A DNA stretch of 64,000 nucleotides, taken from NCBI RefSeq assembly GCF_008365295.1, contig NZ_CP043505.1, positions 1,116,001-1,180,000 on the forward strand, written 5' to 3'. A program made the translations under genes and the position numbers. Under the pieces are notes generated by a model, which saw only the letters and a list, made by a program, of their open reading frames with translations, was not told the DNA's origin and made no database searches. Position 1 is the first letter of the stretch. Each line of letters starts with the position of its first letter. Positions 25,850 to 35,513 of the stretch are shown here, piece by piece. The stretch is from Agromyces intestinalis. GTDB lineage: Bacteria; Actinomycetota; Actinomycetes; Actinomycetales; Microbacteriaceae.

Positions 25850-26776
25850 ATGATCGAGGCACGAGGCCTCACCAAGAGGTACGGCGATCGTCTCGCCGTC
25901 GACGACCTCACGTTCACCGTGCGACCAGGCGCCGTCACGGGTTTCCTCGGACCGAACGGGGCCGGCAAGTCCACGACGATGCGCATGATCCTCGGCCTGA
26001 CCCGGCCCACGTCGGGCACCGTGACGATCGACGGCCGCCGATTCGCCGACGGGGCGGCGCCGCTCGCGCAGGCCGGCGCCCTCCTGGACGCGAAAGCGGT
26101 CCACCCCGGGCGCACCGCCTACCATCACCTGCTGGCGCTCGCGGCGACGCACGGCATCCCGAAGCGCCGGGTGCTCGAGGTCATCGAGCTCACGGGCCTC
26201 GAGCGAGTCGCGGCGAAGCGCGTCGGCGGATTCTCCCTCGGCATGGGGCAGCGGCTCGGCATCGCGGGCGCGCTGCTCGGCGATCCCCGGGTGCTGATCC
26301 TCGACGAGCCCGTCAACGGGCTCGACCCGGAGGGCGTGCGCTGGGTTCGCCGACTCGCCCGGCACTACGCGGCCGAGGGGCGCACGGTCTTCCTCTCGAG
26401 CCACCTCATGAGCGAGGTCGCCGTAACCGCCGATCAGGTGATCGTCATCGGCAGGGGACGCATCCTCGCCGACGCCTCCGTCGCCGAGATCGTCGGCAAC
26501 GCGACGGCGACGGTGCGGGTACGGACGCCTCGGGCCGCCGAACTCATGCGTCTGCTGACCCGCGCGGGCGTCACGATCGCGAGCGAGACCTCCGATACGC
26601 TCGAGGTCACCGGAATCGAGCCCGAGACGATCGCGGCGGCTGCAGCAGGGGCCGGCATCGTCCTCACCGAACTGACGCCACTCGCCTCGACGCTGGAGGA
26701 TGCCTACATGGCCCTCACCGAGAACGCCGTCGAGTACCGCAGTCATGTCCGCAACGGACAGGAGGTTCCCCGATGA
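25850..26776 (+). CDS. ABC transporter ATP-binding protein (DrrA/CcmA/BcrA-like)
   Basis: 308 aa. Walker A is GPNGAGKST near residue 32, the signature FSLGMGQR, and Walker B VLILDEPVNGLDPEG. A C-terminal extension of about 90 residues is typical of drug- and antibiotic-export ATPases of the ABC-2 group. GAAGGGAA precedes the ATG. Its stop overlaps the permease start (ATGA at 26773-26776). Together with the kinase and regulator downstream it makes a second export-plus-sensing module in the window. Confidence 0.9.
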   Translation: MIEARGLTKRYGDRLAVDDLTFTVRPGAVTGFLGPNGAGKSTTMRMILGLTRPTSGTVTIDGRRFADGAAPLAQAGALLDAKAVHPGRTAYHHLLALAATHGIPKRRVLEVIELTGLERVAAKRVGGFSLGMGQRLGIAGALLGDPRVLILDEPVNGLDPEGVRWVRRLARHYAAEGRTVFLSSHLMSEVAVTADQVIVIGRGRILADASVAEIVGNATATVRVRTPRAAELMRLLTRAGVTIASETSDTLEVTGIEPETIAAAAAGAGIVLTELTPLASTLEDAYMALTENAVEYRSHVRNGQEVPR

Positions 26777-27597
26777 GCGCCCTCGAGGTTCCCGCCGCCG
26801 AGCCGAGGATCCGTCTCACCTTCCCGGGCATCGCCCGTTCGGAGTGGCTCAAGCTGCGCACGGTGCGCTCGACGGTGTGGATTGCTGCCGTGACGTTCGG
26901 CGTCATGGTCGGCCTCGCAACGTTCCTGTCGTGGGGCATCAAGGGCATCGCCGACACCAGCGAACAGCCGATCCCGTCGGCCACCATCCTCACCGCGGGC
27001 GTCACCCTCGCCCAGCTCACCCTGGGGGTGCTGGGGGTGCTGCTGGTGACCGGCGAGTATGCGAACGGGTCGATCCGCGCGACGCTCTCGACGGTGCCGC
27101 GGCGCCCGTCCGTGCTCGCCGCCAAGGCGATCGTCGCCGGGCTCACGACCCTGGTGCTGGCCGCCGTCTCGGTCGGCGCCGCGTTTCTCGCCTCGCAACC
27201 GATCCTCGCGACCGGGGGCACCGCGATCGACCTCGCGGACGGCGAGCAGGTCCGCGCGATCGTCGGCGGGGTGCTCTACCTGACGCTGGTGACGCTGTTC
27301 TCGGTGGGCATCGGTGCGATCGTGAAGCACACTGCGGGCGCCATCTGCGTCGTGGTCGGCGTGTTCTTCGCGCTGCCGATCCTCGTGCAGATCGTGCAGG
27401 CGATCGTGAACCTCGACTGGCTCGGGCAGATCCACGGGTATCTTCCGAGCGTCGCGGGTCAGCAGATCATGACGGTCGGCGGCAGCGGCGGGTTCGGCAG
27501 TTCGCTCGATCCCTGGGCCGGTCTCGCCGTGCTCGCGGGCTATGCGGCGCTGTCGCTCGTGACCGCGTTCTGGGTCTTCAACCGGCGGGACGACTGA
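26773..27597 (+). CDS. ABC-2 type transporter permease
   Basis: 274 aa with six predicted membrane helices: near residues 35-55, 75-100, 120-145, 165-190, 195-220 and 240-265. A short cytoplasmic N-terminus ends in the amphipathic SEWLKLRTVRSTVW typical of this group. GGAGG lies upstream of the ATG. It pairs with the ATPase to form an exporter, probably for a peptide, lipid or drug. No substrate-specific feature is visible. Confidence 0.85.
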   Translation: MSALEVPAAEPRIRLTFPGIARSEWLKLRTVRSTVWIAAVTFGVMVGLATFLSWGIKGIADTSEQPIPSATILTAGVTLAQLTLGVLGVLLVTGEYANGSIRATLSTVPRRPSVLAAKAIVAGLTTLVLAAVSVGAAFLASQPILATGGTAIDLADGEQVRAIVGGVLYLTLVTLFSVGIGAIVKHTAGAICVVVGVFFALPILVQIVQAIVNLDWLGQIHGYLPSVAGQQIMTVGGSGGFGSSLDPWAGLAVLAGYAALSLVTAFWVFNRRDD

Positions 27598-27665
27598 TCG
27601 ACGACGTCCGCGCCTCGGCCTCGCCGGAATCCGTTCGGGTTCCGGCGGGGCCGTCGCGCGCGCGG

Positions 27666-28988
27666 ATGCGGGCGTTCCGGCGCCCTCCGACCGAGGCGAG
27701 CGCGGCCGGGCCGTTCACCGAGTTCGATGCCCGCAGGCTCGATCCGATCCGCACCTACCTCGTCCGGCATCCGGCCGTCATGGACGTCGTGGTCGCAACG
27801 CTCTTCCTCATCCCGTCGTCGGTCAACGCCGTGCTCATCGCCCTCGGGCACGCGGAGGCGCCCGAGTGGAGCGGGTGGGTGCTGTTCGGCATCGCGCTGG
27901 CCGCGTTCGCCCTGCTGCTTCGGCGGCGACGGGAGCCGGTGCTGATCGCCGGCGCGATCACGGTGCTCGGCGTCGTCGCGATCGCGACCACGGGCGACTC
28001 GGGCGGCCTCGAACTCGCGGCCGCGTTCACCATCTACGCCGTCGCGTCCTCACGCCGGCCCTCGGTCGCCTGGGTGACGCTCGGACTGCAGGCGCTCACC
28101 CTGATCAGTGCGGCGGCCTTGTTCCTCGACGAGACTCCCGGCGGGTCGTCGCGGCCGGTCGAGCTGGATGCCTCCACGTCCCCCGCCCCGTTCAGCACCG
28201 TGCTCGTGCTCGGTCAGCTGATCGCACTCGGCATCGGCACGGGCGTTCGCAGCCGACGCGAGCACATCGCCAACCTCATCGACCGCGCCAACGCGCTCGC
28301 CCGCGACCGCGAACGTCAGTCGCAGCTCGCGGCAGCGGCGGAGCGGGCGCGGATCGCACGCGAGATGCACGACGTGGTCGCCCATTCGCTGACCGTCATG
28401 GTGGCGCTGGCCGAGGGCGTCCGCGCGGCGGCGAACGACCCGCCCCTGGCCGAGGTCGCGCTCGACGCCCTCACCGAGACCGGCCGTTCGGCACTCGACG
28501 ACATGAGACGGGTGCTCGGCGTGCTCCGCGATCCGGATGCCGAGGTTCCGTTCGCTCCCGAGCGCGCCGTCGGCCTCGACGACCTGATCGCCCGGTTCCG
28601 GGCCGCGGGGCTGCCGGTGCGACTCGTCCTGCGCGGCGACGTGCCGACGGGGGCCGTGCCCGCACGCGACGCGGCCGATCGCATCGTGCAGGAGGCACTG
28701 ACCAACGCGCTCCGCTACGCGCCGGACACCTCGGCGGTCATGGTCGAGGTGAGCCGGCGTGACGAGCGTCGGCACGGCGGCGGCGACTGGCTCGACGTGA
28801 ACGTCATCGACGCAGGCCCGCCGGCCCGCGTCACCCGCCCCGCGGGGGTCGGCACCGGACGCGGCATCATCGGCATGCGGGAGCGTGCCGCGGTGCACGG
28901 GGGCAGCGTCACCGCCGGCCCCGAAGGCAGCGGCTGGCGCGTGCACGCCACCCTGCGTCTCGACCTCGATCCGAAGGAGATCCCGTGA
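27666..28988 (+). CDS. NarL-partner sensor histidine kinase
   Basis: 440 aa from ATG at 27666; this start lacks a good ribosome-binding site, and a shorter form from ATG at 27780 (MDVVVATLFL) cannot be excluded. About five membrane helices lie between residues 40 and 210. The HisKA_3 His is in ARIAREMHDVVAHSLTVM, and the HATPase_c domain ends GTGRGIIGMRERAAVHGGSV. Its stop overlaps the response-regulator start as GTGA. It is downstream of the ABC-2 exporter genes in the same direction (68 nt gap), so the four genes are probably one operon. Confidence 0.85.
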   Translation: MRAFRRPPTEASAAGPFTEFDARRLDPIRTYLVRHPAVMDVVVATLFLIPSSVNAVLIALGHAEAPEWSGWVLFGIALAAFALLLRRRREPVLIAGAITVLGVVAIATTGDSGGLELAAAFTIYAVASSRRPSVAWVTLGLQALTLISAAALFLDETPGGSSRPVELDASTSPAPFSTVLVLGQLIALGIGTGVRSRREHIANLIDRANALARDRERQSQLAAAAERARIAREMHDVVAHSLTVMVALAEGVRAAANDPPLAEVALDALTETGRSALDDMRRVLGVLRDPDAEVPFAPERAVGLDDLIARFRAAGLPVRLVLRGDVPTGAVPARDAADRIVQEALTNALRYAPDTSAVMVEVSRRDERRHGGGDWLDVNVIDAGPPARVTRPAGVGTGRGIIGMRERAAVHGGSVTAGPEGSGWRVHATLRLDLDPKEIP

Positions 28989-29656
28989 CCGATGCGGCCA
29001 TCAGGGTGCTGCTCGTCGACGACCAGGTGATGCTGCGACTCGGCTTCCGCATCGTGCTCGACGCCGAGGACGACATCGAGGTGGTCGGCGAGGCCGGTGA
29101 TGGTGCCGCCGGCGTGGCGATGGCGAAGCGCCTCCGACCCGACGTCGTGCTCATGGACGTGCGCATGCCCGGGGCATCCGGTATCGAAGCGACCCGCCGA
29201 ATCGTCGAGGAAGCGCCGGCTTCGCGCGTCATCATCCTCACGACCTTCGATCTCGACGAGTACGCGTTCGCGGCGTTGCGATCGGGTGCGAGCGGGTTCC
29301 TGTTGAAGGATGCGAAGCCCGGCGAGCTCATCGGAGCCGTGCGCGCGGTCGCGGCGGGCGATGCGGCGATCGCGCCCCGCGTGACGCGGCGGATGCTGGA
29401 ACTGTTCGCGGAACGGCTGCCCGACGCGAGCGCGGCCGCGCACGCCGATGACCGCCTCGCCGCACTCACGCAGCGCGAGTCCGAGATCTTCGCCGCGCTC
29501 GGCAAGGGCCTCAGCAACGCCGAGATCGCGCAGCACTTCGTGCTCTCGGAGGCGACCGTGAAGACGCACGTCGCGAGGGTGCTCGGCAAGCTCGGGCTGC
29601 GCGACCGCGTGCAGGCCGTCGTGCTCGCCTACGAAACGGGCGTCGCCGGCACCTGA
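28985..29656 (+). CDS. NarL/LuxR-type response regulator
   Basis: 223 aa. The receiver domain has the acidic pair in VLLVDDQVML, the phospho-acceptor Asp in VVLMDVRMPG and the Lys in FLLKDAKPG. The LuxR-type helix-turn-helix is LTQRESEIFAALGKGLSNAE. AAGGAG stands ahead of the GTG start, which overlaps the kinase stop. Probable regulator of the ABC-2 exporter genes upstream. Confidence 0.92.
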   Translation: MTDAAIRVLLVDDQVMLRLGFRIVLDAEDDIEVVGEAGDGAAGVAMAKRLRPDVVLMDVRMPGASGIEATRRIVEEAPASRVIILTTFDLDEYAFAALRSGASGFLLKDAKPGELIGAVRAVAAGDAAIAPRVTRRMLELFAERLPDASAAAHADDRLAALTQRESEIFAALGKGLSNAEIAQHFVLSEATVKTHVARVLGKLGLRDRVQAVVLAYETGVAGT

Positions 29657-29718
29657 CATGTGCTCGGGCGCGGACGCCGGTGCCGTCCCTGCTCAGCAGG
29701 CGGCCCGGCGCGCTCGGC

Positions 29719-30075
29719 CTACACGACCAGGAAGACGTTCATGCTCCAGGTGGCGAAGTACCCGGCGACACCGACCCCGCCCGCGATGACGGCGCCGACC
29801 AGCACGCCCCACCAACCCCGCCGGCTCAGGAAGAACGCGGCCGCGACGGCCCCGGCGAGCAGCACCGTCCACACGGCCGCCGGCGCGAGGCGCGCGTCGC
29901 CCGCGCATCCTGCCGTAGGAGGGTAGATCGCCGCGCACACCGTGCCGGGGGGTGTGACCGGCAACGCCATGCCCCAGATCCACACGAGCGCGACCGCCGC
30001 GATCCCGAGTGCGATCGCGGCTCCGACCCATCCTGAAACCTGTGCGCTCGGATTCTTCGATGCCGTGGCGACCAT
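29719..30075 (-). CDS. small integral membrane protein
   Basis: 118 aa with three membrane segments (about residues 17-38, 62-82 and 88-112) and a Cys-containing external loop (GTVCAAIYPPTAGCAGDARL) whose two cysteines could form a disulphide. No family is recognised. TAGGGT (30083-30088) lies 7 nt before the ATG at 30075, consistent with a leaderless mRNA. A longer reading from 30192 would pass through that promoter. Confidence 0.6.
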   Translation of the reverse strand: MVATASKNPSAQVSGWVGAAIALGIAAVALVWIWGMALPVTPPGTVCAAIYPPTAGCAGDARLAPAAVWTVLLAGAVAAAFFLSRRGWWGVLVGAVIAGGVGVAGYFATWSMNVFLVV

Positions 30076-30387
30076 GCCCTGCACCCTAGCCGCACCGAGG
30101 CGACCGAAGCGAGGAGGAAGCCCGGAGAAGCGACAGCCACCAGCCTGTGGACGAGCAACCTGGCGTGCATCTTCTTCCGTTGGGGCGCGCACTGACGCCG
30201 CAACACGGAATGGGCCGTCGGCCGAAGTGAGCTATCATCCCATTCAACCGTCAGGACCAGAGTCGCAACGCGGCCTTGCCGAAGGCATCTCCCCCGATGT
30301 TCGACTGACGGCAAACAGGCGAGACCGCTGCATCGCTCCCGAGGTGCCGATCGCTCCACGGTCACGGGTCATCGCCGGGAGGGACAT
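30076..30387. other. 312-bp intergenic region upstream of the conservon
   Basis: No gene is supported. A possible -10 for the conservon is TATCAT at 30233-30238; a matching -35 is not clear. GGGAGGGA directly before the ATG at 30388 is a strong ribosome-binding site. The leaderless -10 of the small membrane-protein gene is at the left end. Confidence 0.4.
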
Positions 30388-32844
30388 ATGGCCGAGCCGT
30401 CGAGCGGACCCACCGCTCAACGCACCTGGTGGAGGGGAATCCGACCGCGCCTGATCGGCGTGCTGCTCATCCCCATGGTCGCTGCCCTCGCGCTGGGTGC
30501 ACTTCGTGTGGAGGCCGCCGTCGCCGAGAGCCAAGCAGCATCGCGCGCCGAGAGTCTCGCGAACATCCTTCCCGACAGCTTCCGCCTCGCGATCCGTCTG
30601 ACCGTGGAGCGCGATTCCGCGAACACCGGGATCTCGGGTTCTGCTCGCGAGGGCATCAGGGTCGCCACTGATCGAGCGATCGAGAGTTGGCGCGACAGCG
30701 CCGCAGCGGTCGACGACTCCCAGGATCAAACACTCCACGATGACCTGGATTGGGTCGGCGGCCTGCTGTCTCACCTCGACGCCGTCCGGACCGACATCGG
30801 CGAGCCGAGGACCCGGGACGGTGCGGCCGGGACGTACACCGAGATGATCAACACGTTGCTCGGCCTCGGCGCACGGCTTCCGGCACTCGAGGATCCGTCG
30901 ATCTATCGGCAGGCCGACGCGCTCGCCGAGGTCCGCACGGCCTCCGAGGTCCTGGGATCGCTGCGCGTGGTGGTCGCCGAGGCACTCACGACCGGTCAGC
31001 TCGACGCGCAAGGGCTGATCCAACTGGCCGGCGACCAGGGGGTGTGGGATCGCGCGAGCCAGGAATTCATCGCGGGGAGCTCTCCGGTGGCGGCCGAGCA
31101 GTTCGCGGCCCTCACCGACCGTGGCCGCGGAACCCAGACGACTCCGCTGCACGTGATGGATCAGATGCTCCTGGCCGGCGGGGTTGCGGGTGTCGATGTG
31201 ACCGTCGAAGAGTGGCTGAAGCTGTACTCCGACTTCGTCGGTGAGATGGAGGCGGTGATCGTCCAGGCCGCCGACGACCTCGCGGCCGACGTCAGCGACC
31301 TCCGGCAGTCGGCCCAGCTGACCGCACTCCTGACCGCGGGGGTCGTCCTGCTGGTGCTGCTCGTCGCGTTCGCGCTCACCGTGCTCGCGTCCCGGTCGAT
31401 CCTGACGCCACTGGTCGCTCTCCGTCAGGCTGCGCTGAAGATCGCCCACGAGACCCTGCCCGAGCGCGTCCGGCGGATCGAAAGCGGCGACGGCGCGGTC
31501 GACACCTCGGTCGAGCCGATCCCCGTCGGTCGGCACGACGAGATCGGCGAGGTGGCCGAAGCCTTCGACGAGATCCACGCCGAGGCAGTGCGACTGGCCG
31601 GTGAGCAGGCGCAGATGCGCGCGAACGTCAACCGGATGTTCGTCAACCTCTCACGCCGCAGCCAGAACCTGGTGGAGCGTCAGTTGCGACTGATCGACGA
31701 GCTCGAGGCGAGCGAACAGGATCCGGACCAGCTCGCGAACCTGTTCCAGCTCGACAATCTGGCCACCCGCATGCGGCGCAACGACGAGAGCCTGCTGGTC
31801 CTGGCCGGCGGTGACACCGGTCAGTCGGCACGCGGCAACGTGCGGGTGCTCGATGTCCTGCGTGCCGCTTCGTCCGAGATCGAGCAGTTCGCCCGCGTCG
31901 AGGTCGACTCGTCCGAGTTGGCCGAGCTGCGCGGCGCCGTCGCCGGCGACCTGGTCCACCTGCTCGCCGAGCTGATCGAGAACGCGGCGAACTTCTCGCC
32001 GCCCGACTCTCCGGTCGCGGTCCGCACGCTGCCGCGCACGGTGGACGCGCCGCTGGTCATCGAGATCCAGGATCTCGGCATCGGGATGACGCCCGACGAG
32101 CTGGTTGCGGCCAACACCAAGCTGCAGACCACCGGCGGGCTCGACGCGGATGTCGCCCGCATGATGGGCCTGGTCGTGACCGCCCGCCTGGCGGATCGCC
32201 ACCGCATGTCGGTCTCACTTCGAACGGGCGTGCCGAACGGAGTCGTCGCTCGCGTCGAGGTTCCGCTCACCGCTCTGGCGGTGCACGGAACCAAGCCGAT
32301 TCCGGTCGTCTCGTCGCCGACCACGGATGCCGCGGCTGCCGCGCAAGCCGCTGCCCCCGCGCTCGCGGCAGCCGATGCGGCTCCCGCGGAGATCGCGCCC
32401 CCACAGCCTGGTTCCATGTTCGAGGAGTTCGAGGAGACGCCGATCTTCGCCGCACTCCAGTCCGAGTGGTTCAACCGTCGGATGCCGCTGGTCACTTCCG
32501 GCCGAGAGGCGAGCAGCCAGGACGACCCGACCACCGCCGTGTCCGAGCCTTCGCCGAGCTGGTCCTCCCCGGGCGACGACGGCTGGAAGCGCGCGGCCGA
32601 GGTCGCTCAGCGCCCACGCGAGCCCGAACTCGTGACCGCCGGCGGGCTTCCCAAGCGCGTGCCCGGTCAGAACCTCGTGCCGGGCGCAGCCCCGGCGGCA
32701 CGGCAGCCGAGTCCGCAGCCCCGGACCACCACGGTCGACGAGCGCCGGAGCGGCGCTCTGTCGAGCTTCCAACGCGGGGTGAGCCGTGCGCGGGGCGACG
32801 CGGCGACCGATTCGTTCCGATTCGAGAGATGGGAAGACGAGTGA
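30388..32844 (+). CDS. cvnA: conservon sensor kinase-like protein CvnA
   Basis: 818 aa. Membrane helix 1 at about 22-45; an extracytoplasmic nitrate-sensor-like helical domain to about 310; membrane helix 2 at about 311-335; a HAMP region; a dimerisation segment ([20 protein letters not shown]); an ATPase domain ([33 protein letters not shown]); and a disordered Pro/Ala-rich tail from about 650. This architecture and the following three genes define an actinobacterial conservon. Where relatives I recall read [11 protein letters not shown], this one has [11 protein letters not shown], so a candidate His is Asn. In such systems the kinase is thought to control a membrane-bound GTPase switch. 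Strong GGGAGGGA site before the ATG. Confidence 0.88.
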   Translation: MAEPSSGPTAQRTWWRGIRPRLIGVLLIPMVAALALGALRVEAAVAESQAASRAESLANILPDSFRLAIRLTVERDSANTGISGSAREGIRVATDRAIESWRDSAAAVDDSQDQTLHDDLDWVGGLLSHLDAVRTDIGEPRTRDGAAGTYTEMINTLLGLGARLPALEDPSIYRQADALAEVRTASEVLGSLRVVVAEALTTGQLDAQGLIQLAGDQGVWDRASQEFIAGSSPVAAEQFAALTDRGRGTQTTPLHVMDQMLLAGGVAGVDVTVEEWLKLYSDFVGEMEAVIVQAADDLAADVSDLRQSAQLTALLTAGVVLLVLLVAFALTVLASRSILTPLVALRQAALKIAHETLPERVRRIESGDGAVDTSVEPIPVGRHDEIGEVAEAFDEIHAEAVRLAGEQAQMRANVNRMFVNLSRRSQNLVERQLRLIDELEASEQDPDQLANLFQLDNLATRMRRNDESLLVLAGGDTGQSARGNVRVLDVLRAASSEIEQFARVEVDSSELAELRGAVAGDLVHLLAELIENAANFSPPDSPVAVRTLPRTVDAPLVIEIQDLGIGMTPDELVAANTKLQTTGGLDADVARMMGLVVTARLADRHRMSVSLRTGVPNGVVARVEVPLTALAVHGTKPIPVVSSPTTDAAAAAQAAAPALAAADAAPAEIAPPQPGSMFEEFEETPIFAALQSEWFNRRMPLVTSGREASSQDDPTTAVSEPSPSWSSPGDDGWKRAAEVAQRPREPELVTAGGLPKRVPGQNLVPGAAPAARQPSPQPRTTTVDERRSGALSSFQRGVSRARGDAATDSFRFERWEDE

Positions 32845-33248
32845 CGACCGCTCCGGCGAACCTCGATTGGCTGGTCGACAGCCTGACTCAGCGCACACCC
32901 GACGTCGCCCACGCCATCCTGGTGTCGGCCGACGGACTCCCGATGGCGCGTTCCGCCGGCTTTCCCCCCGACCGGGCCGACCAGCTCGCCGCGATCACCT
33001 CGGGGCTGACCAGCCTCACGCAGGGTGCCGCGCGCGCGCTCGGGGCGGGCCAGGTCCATCAGATGGTCGTCGAGATGGACGGCGGATACCTCGTGGTGAT
33101 GTCAGTCGGCGAGGGGTCGAGCCTTGCGGCGTTGGCCGCGCCGCAGTGCGATCTGGGCCAGGTGGGCTACCAGATGCAGCTTCTGATCGCCCGCGTCGCG
33201 ACCGCGCTGACGCCCGAGATCCGGACCGCGGCCCGGTCCGGTGCCTGA
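32841..33248 (+). CDS. cvnB: conservon roadblock/LC7 protein CvnB
   Basis: 135-aa Roadblock/LC7 domain protein ([58 protein letters not shown]). The fold is a small dimeric alpha/beta domain that, in known systems such as MglB, acts on small GTPases. The GTG start overlaps the kinase stop (GTGA), so the two are coupled. It probably regulates the GTPase CvnD encoded two genes on. Confidence 0.92.
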   Translation: MTTAPANLDWLVDSLTQRTPDVAHAILVSADGLPMARSAGFPPDRADQLAAITSGLTSLTQGAARALGAGQVHQMVVEMDGGYLVVMSVGEGSSLAALAAPQCDLGQVGYQMQLLIARVATALTPEIRTAARSGA

Positions 33249-33273
33249 CCGCACCGTTGTCTGAGGAACGATC

Positions 33274-33627
33274 GTGAGTGCCCCCGACCCCGGTCCTTCG
33301 CAACTGGTCAGACCCTACGCCCTGACCCGCGGGCGCACCGCGCCCACGCGTGACTACCCGCTGGAAGCGCTCGTCCGCACGCACCTCCCGGTGCTCGATG
33401 ACTCAGGTCTCTCGCCCGAGGAGCGATCGATCGTCGATCTGTGCCGCCAGAGCCGTTCGGTCGCCGAGGTCGCGGCGCTCGTGCGAATCCCGCTCGGGGT
33501 GGCTCGGATCCTCATCGGCGACCTCGTCGATCGTGGCGTCGTGAGCGTGCACGTGCAGACAGAATCCGATTCCGCCCCTGACGCGACGCTCCTGGAGCGC
33601 GTGCTCAGCGGGCTGCGCAAACTGTGA
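33274..33627 (+). CDS. cvnC: conservon DUF742 protein CvnC
   Basis: 117 aa. The DUF742 signature is visible: LVRPYALTRGRTAP near the start, then LSPEERSIVDLCRQSRSVAE, VAALVRIPLGVARILIGDLV and a hydrophobic end. The fold is predicted winged helix. It is the usual third member of conservons, with unknown biochemical role, proposed to help assemble the kinase, roadblock and GTPase complex. GTG start with TGAGGAA upstream. Confidence 0.9.
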   Translation: MSAPDPGPSQLVRPYALTRGRTAPTRDYPLEALVRTHLPVLDDSGLSPEERSIVDLCRQSRSVAEVAALVRIPLGVARILIGDLVDRGVVSVHVQTESDSAPDATLLERVLSGLRKL

Positions 33628-33643
33628 GGAGAAAGCAGAGCTC

Positions 33644-34228
33644 GTGAGCACCGACACCAGCCAGGCGACCATTTCGGCGAAGATCGTCATCGCCGGAGGA
33701 TTCGGCGTGGGCAAGACGACCCTCGTCGGCTCGGTTTCCGAGATCGACCCGCTCACCACCGAAGCGGTGATGACGTCGGCGAGCCTCGGCGTCGACGACC
33801 TCTCCGCGGTGCCCGACAAGACCACGACCACGGTCGCGATGGACTTCGGTCGAATCTCGCTGGACTCGGACCTGATCCTCTACCTGTTCGGCACTCCCGG
33901 TCAGGACCGCTTCTGGTTCATGTGGGACGACCTGACCCAGGGTGCGATCGGCGCCGTGGTGCTGATCGACACGCGCCGCCTGGCCGACTCGTTCGCCGCG
34001 ATCGACTACTTCGAGTCTCGCAATACCCCGTTCATCGTCGCCCACAACGTGTTCGGAGCCGACCAGAACTACACGGCCGAGCAGATTCGCGAGGCGCTTT
34101 CGCTTCGGCCCGAGGTGCCTATCGTCGCGTGCGACGCCCGCGACCGGGAATCGACCAAGGCGACGCTGATCAGCCTCGTCGAGCATGTCCTGTCGCACAT
34201 CGGCACCACGCCCCCCAGGAGCGCGTAG
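33644..34228 (+). CDS. cvnD: conservon GTP-binding protein CvnD
   Basis: 194-aa small GTPase of the MglA-related type. The P-loop is GGFGVGKTT (residues 18-26), switch II is LFGTPGQDRFWFMWDDL, and HNVFGAD stands in the position of the base-recognition NKxD motif. No lipid-anchor cysteine is seen at the C-terminus. It would toggle between GTP and GDP at the membrane under control of CvnA and CvnB. The cytochrome P450 often found as a fifth conservon gene is absent; a RidA gene follows instead. Confidence 0.92.
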   Translation: MSTDTSQATISAKIVIAGGFGVGKTTLVGSVSEIDPLTTEAVMTSASLGVDDLSAVPDKTTTTVAMDFGRISLDSDLILYLFGTPGQDRFWFMWDDLTQGAIGAVVLIDTRRLADSFAAIDYFESRNTPFIVAHNVFGADQNYTAEQIREALSLRPEVPIVACDARDRESTKATLISLVEHVLSHIGTTPPRSA

Positions 34229-34353
34229 GGCGAACTGGTGACATCGGCGATCACGCGCGGATGCCACGCCCGTCGACGGTTCGCAGCATGCCGTCTGCCC
34301 ACGGCGACAACCTGCCCGACCGCGACATGCGCCGGTGGTGGGAGGATCGAACC

Positions 34354-34737
34354 ATGCCCCGAACGACCGTCTCCGCACCGTCCGCCCCCGCCGCGATCGG
34401 CCCGTACTCGCATGCCGCCCGAGGGGGCGACGAACTGTTCCTCTCCGGGCAGACCCCGATCGACCCGGCGACGGGGCTCCTCGTCGAGGGCGGTGTCGCA
34501 GAGCAGACCCGCCGGGTGTTCCGCAATCTCGAGCACGTGCTGCAGGCCGCCGGAGGAGACCTGACGGATGTCGTGAAGGTCAACGTCTATCTGACGTCCA
34601 TGGACGACTTCCACGCCATGAACGCAGTGTACGCGGAGGTCTTCACCGAGCCGTTCCCGGCGCGCACGACCGTCGCGGTCGCCGGGCTCCCTCTGGGCGC
34701 CCGCATCGAGATCGAATGCGTCGCCGCGATCGGATAG
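34354..34737 (+). CDS. RidA family imine/enamine deaminase
   Basis: 127 aa, normal RidA length. Motifs: PSAPAAIGPYSHAARGGDEL, FLSGQTPIDPATG, GDLTDVVKVNVYLTSMDDF, and the catalytic Arg in FPARTTVAVAGLPLGARIEI. It probably clears reactive 2-aminoacrylate-type intermediates, as RidA does. GGGAGGA before the ATG at 34354 sets the start. It lies 125 bp after the conservon and is probably independent of it. Confidence 0.9.
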   Translation: MPRTTVSAPSAPAAIGPYSHAARGGDELFLSGQTPIDPATGLLVEGGVAEQTRRVFRNLEHVLQAAGGDLTDVVKVNVYLTSMDDFHAMNAVYAEVFTEPFPARTTVAVAGLPLGARIEIECVAAIG

Positions 34738-34892
34738 TCGACGGCGGGCTCCGCGCGGTGACGAGCGATGCCCTACTCAATGCGGTCCGCCATGGGTCCG
34801 AGACGACATCGCCGCAGCGCGGCGGACGAAGTCGATCCGAGCCTGCGCCGTTCGACGTATGAGCAGAAGCACCGATCCGAGAGGGGCACATC

Positions 34893-35474
34893 ATGAGCAC
34901 GGTCGTCTTCGATATCAGCGTGTCGCTCGACGGATTCATCGCAGCGAGCGGCATGACCCCCGACGAGGGCATGGGCATCGGCGGGGAGGCACTCCATGAC
35001 TGGGCGTTCGCGGGCGGTGATCGCGATCGCGAACTGCTCGAGCAGGCCGGCGCACGCCTCGGCGCGGTCGTCTGCGGGCGCCGCACCTACGACAACTCGA
35101 TCAAGTGGTGGGCGGCCGACGGTCCGACCGGGCCCGCGCGGATCCCGGTGCAGGTCGTGAGCCACAGCACCCCCGACACGGTGCCCGAGGGCGGCGTCTA
35201 CACGTTCGTCGGTGACATCCGTACCGCCCTCGACGCCGCCCGCCGGACCGCGGGCGAACAGGACGTCGGCATCATGGGCGGCGCCGACATCGCGCGGCAG
35301 TACCTGCGAGCCGGACTCGTCGACGAGATCTCACTGCACATCGTGCCGGTGCTCTTCGGCAGCGGCACGCCGCTCTTCGAGGCGTCGTGGCTCGACCGGC
35401 ACGTCCGGCTCGAACGAGTTCAGGCGATCGAGACGGATGCCGCGACGCACCTGCGTTTCCGCGTCGTGACGTAG
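34893..35474 (+). CDS. dihydrofolate-reductase-fold protein (RibD C-terminal family)
   Basis: 193 aa. The start STVVFDISVSLDGFIAAS and the stretch VCGRRTYDNSIKWWAADG, then GIMGGADIARQYLRAGLVDE and LHIVPVLFGSGTPLFE are the standard pattern of the YwjB/YyaP-like RibD-C family, an NADPH-binding reductase fold. The substrate is unknown. GAGAGGGG precedes the ATG. Its last 12 codons form the left half of a 70-bp direct repeat whose second copy lies 1170 bp downstream; the gene itself is intact. Confidence 0.88.
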   Translation: MSTVVFDISVSLDGFIAASGMTPDEGMGIGGEALHDWAFAGGDRDRELLEQAGARLGAVVCGRRTYDNSIKWWAADGPTGPARIPVQVVSHSTPDTVPEGGVYTFVGDIRTALDAARRTAGEQDVGIMGGADIARQYLRAGLVDEISLHIVPVLFGSGTPLFEASWLDRHVRLERVQAIETDAATHLRFRVVT

Positions 35475-35510
35475 CGGCCGCCGCCGAGAAGTCCCAGTCC
35501 TCGTCCTTGG
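35441..35510. repeat. 70-bp direct repeat, copy A (left end of insert)
   Basis: 67 of 70 bases match 36611-36680. The copy contains the 3' end of the DHFR-fold gene (intact here) and a copy of the 3' end of nrdF in which the stop codon is altered (36656 T corresponds to 35486 G), so it would read through. Homology ends sharply on both sides. Confidence 0.85.
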
Positions 35511-35513
35511 CGT

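Noticed and set aside
30388..34228. Ordinary two-component system
   Set aside because: The sensor is followed by roadblock, DUF742 and GTPase genes rather than a response regulator, so it is a conservon.
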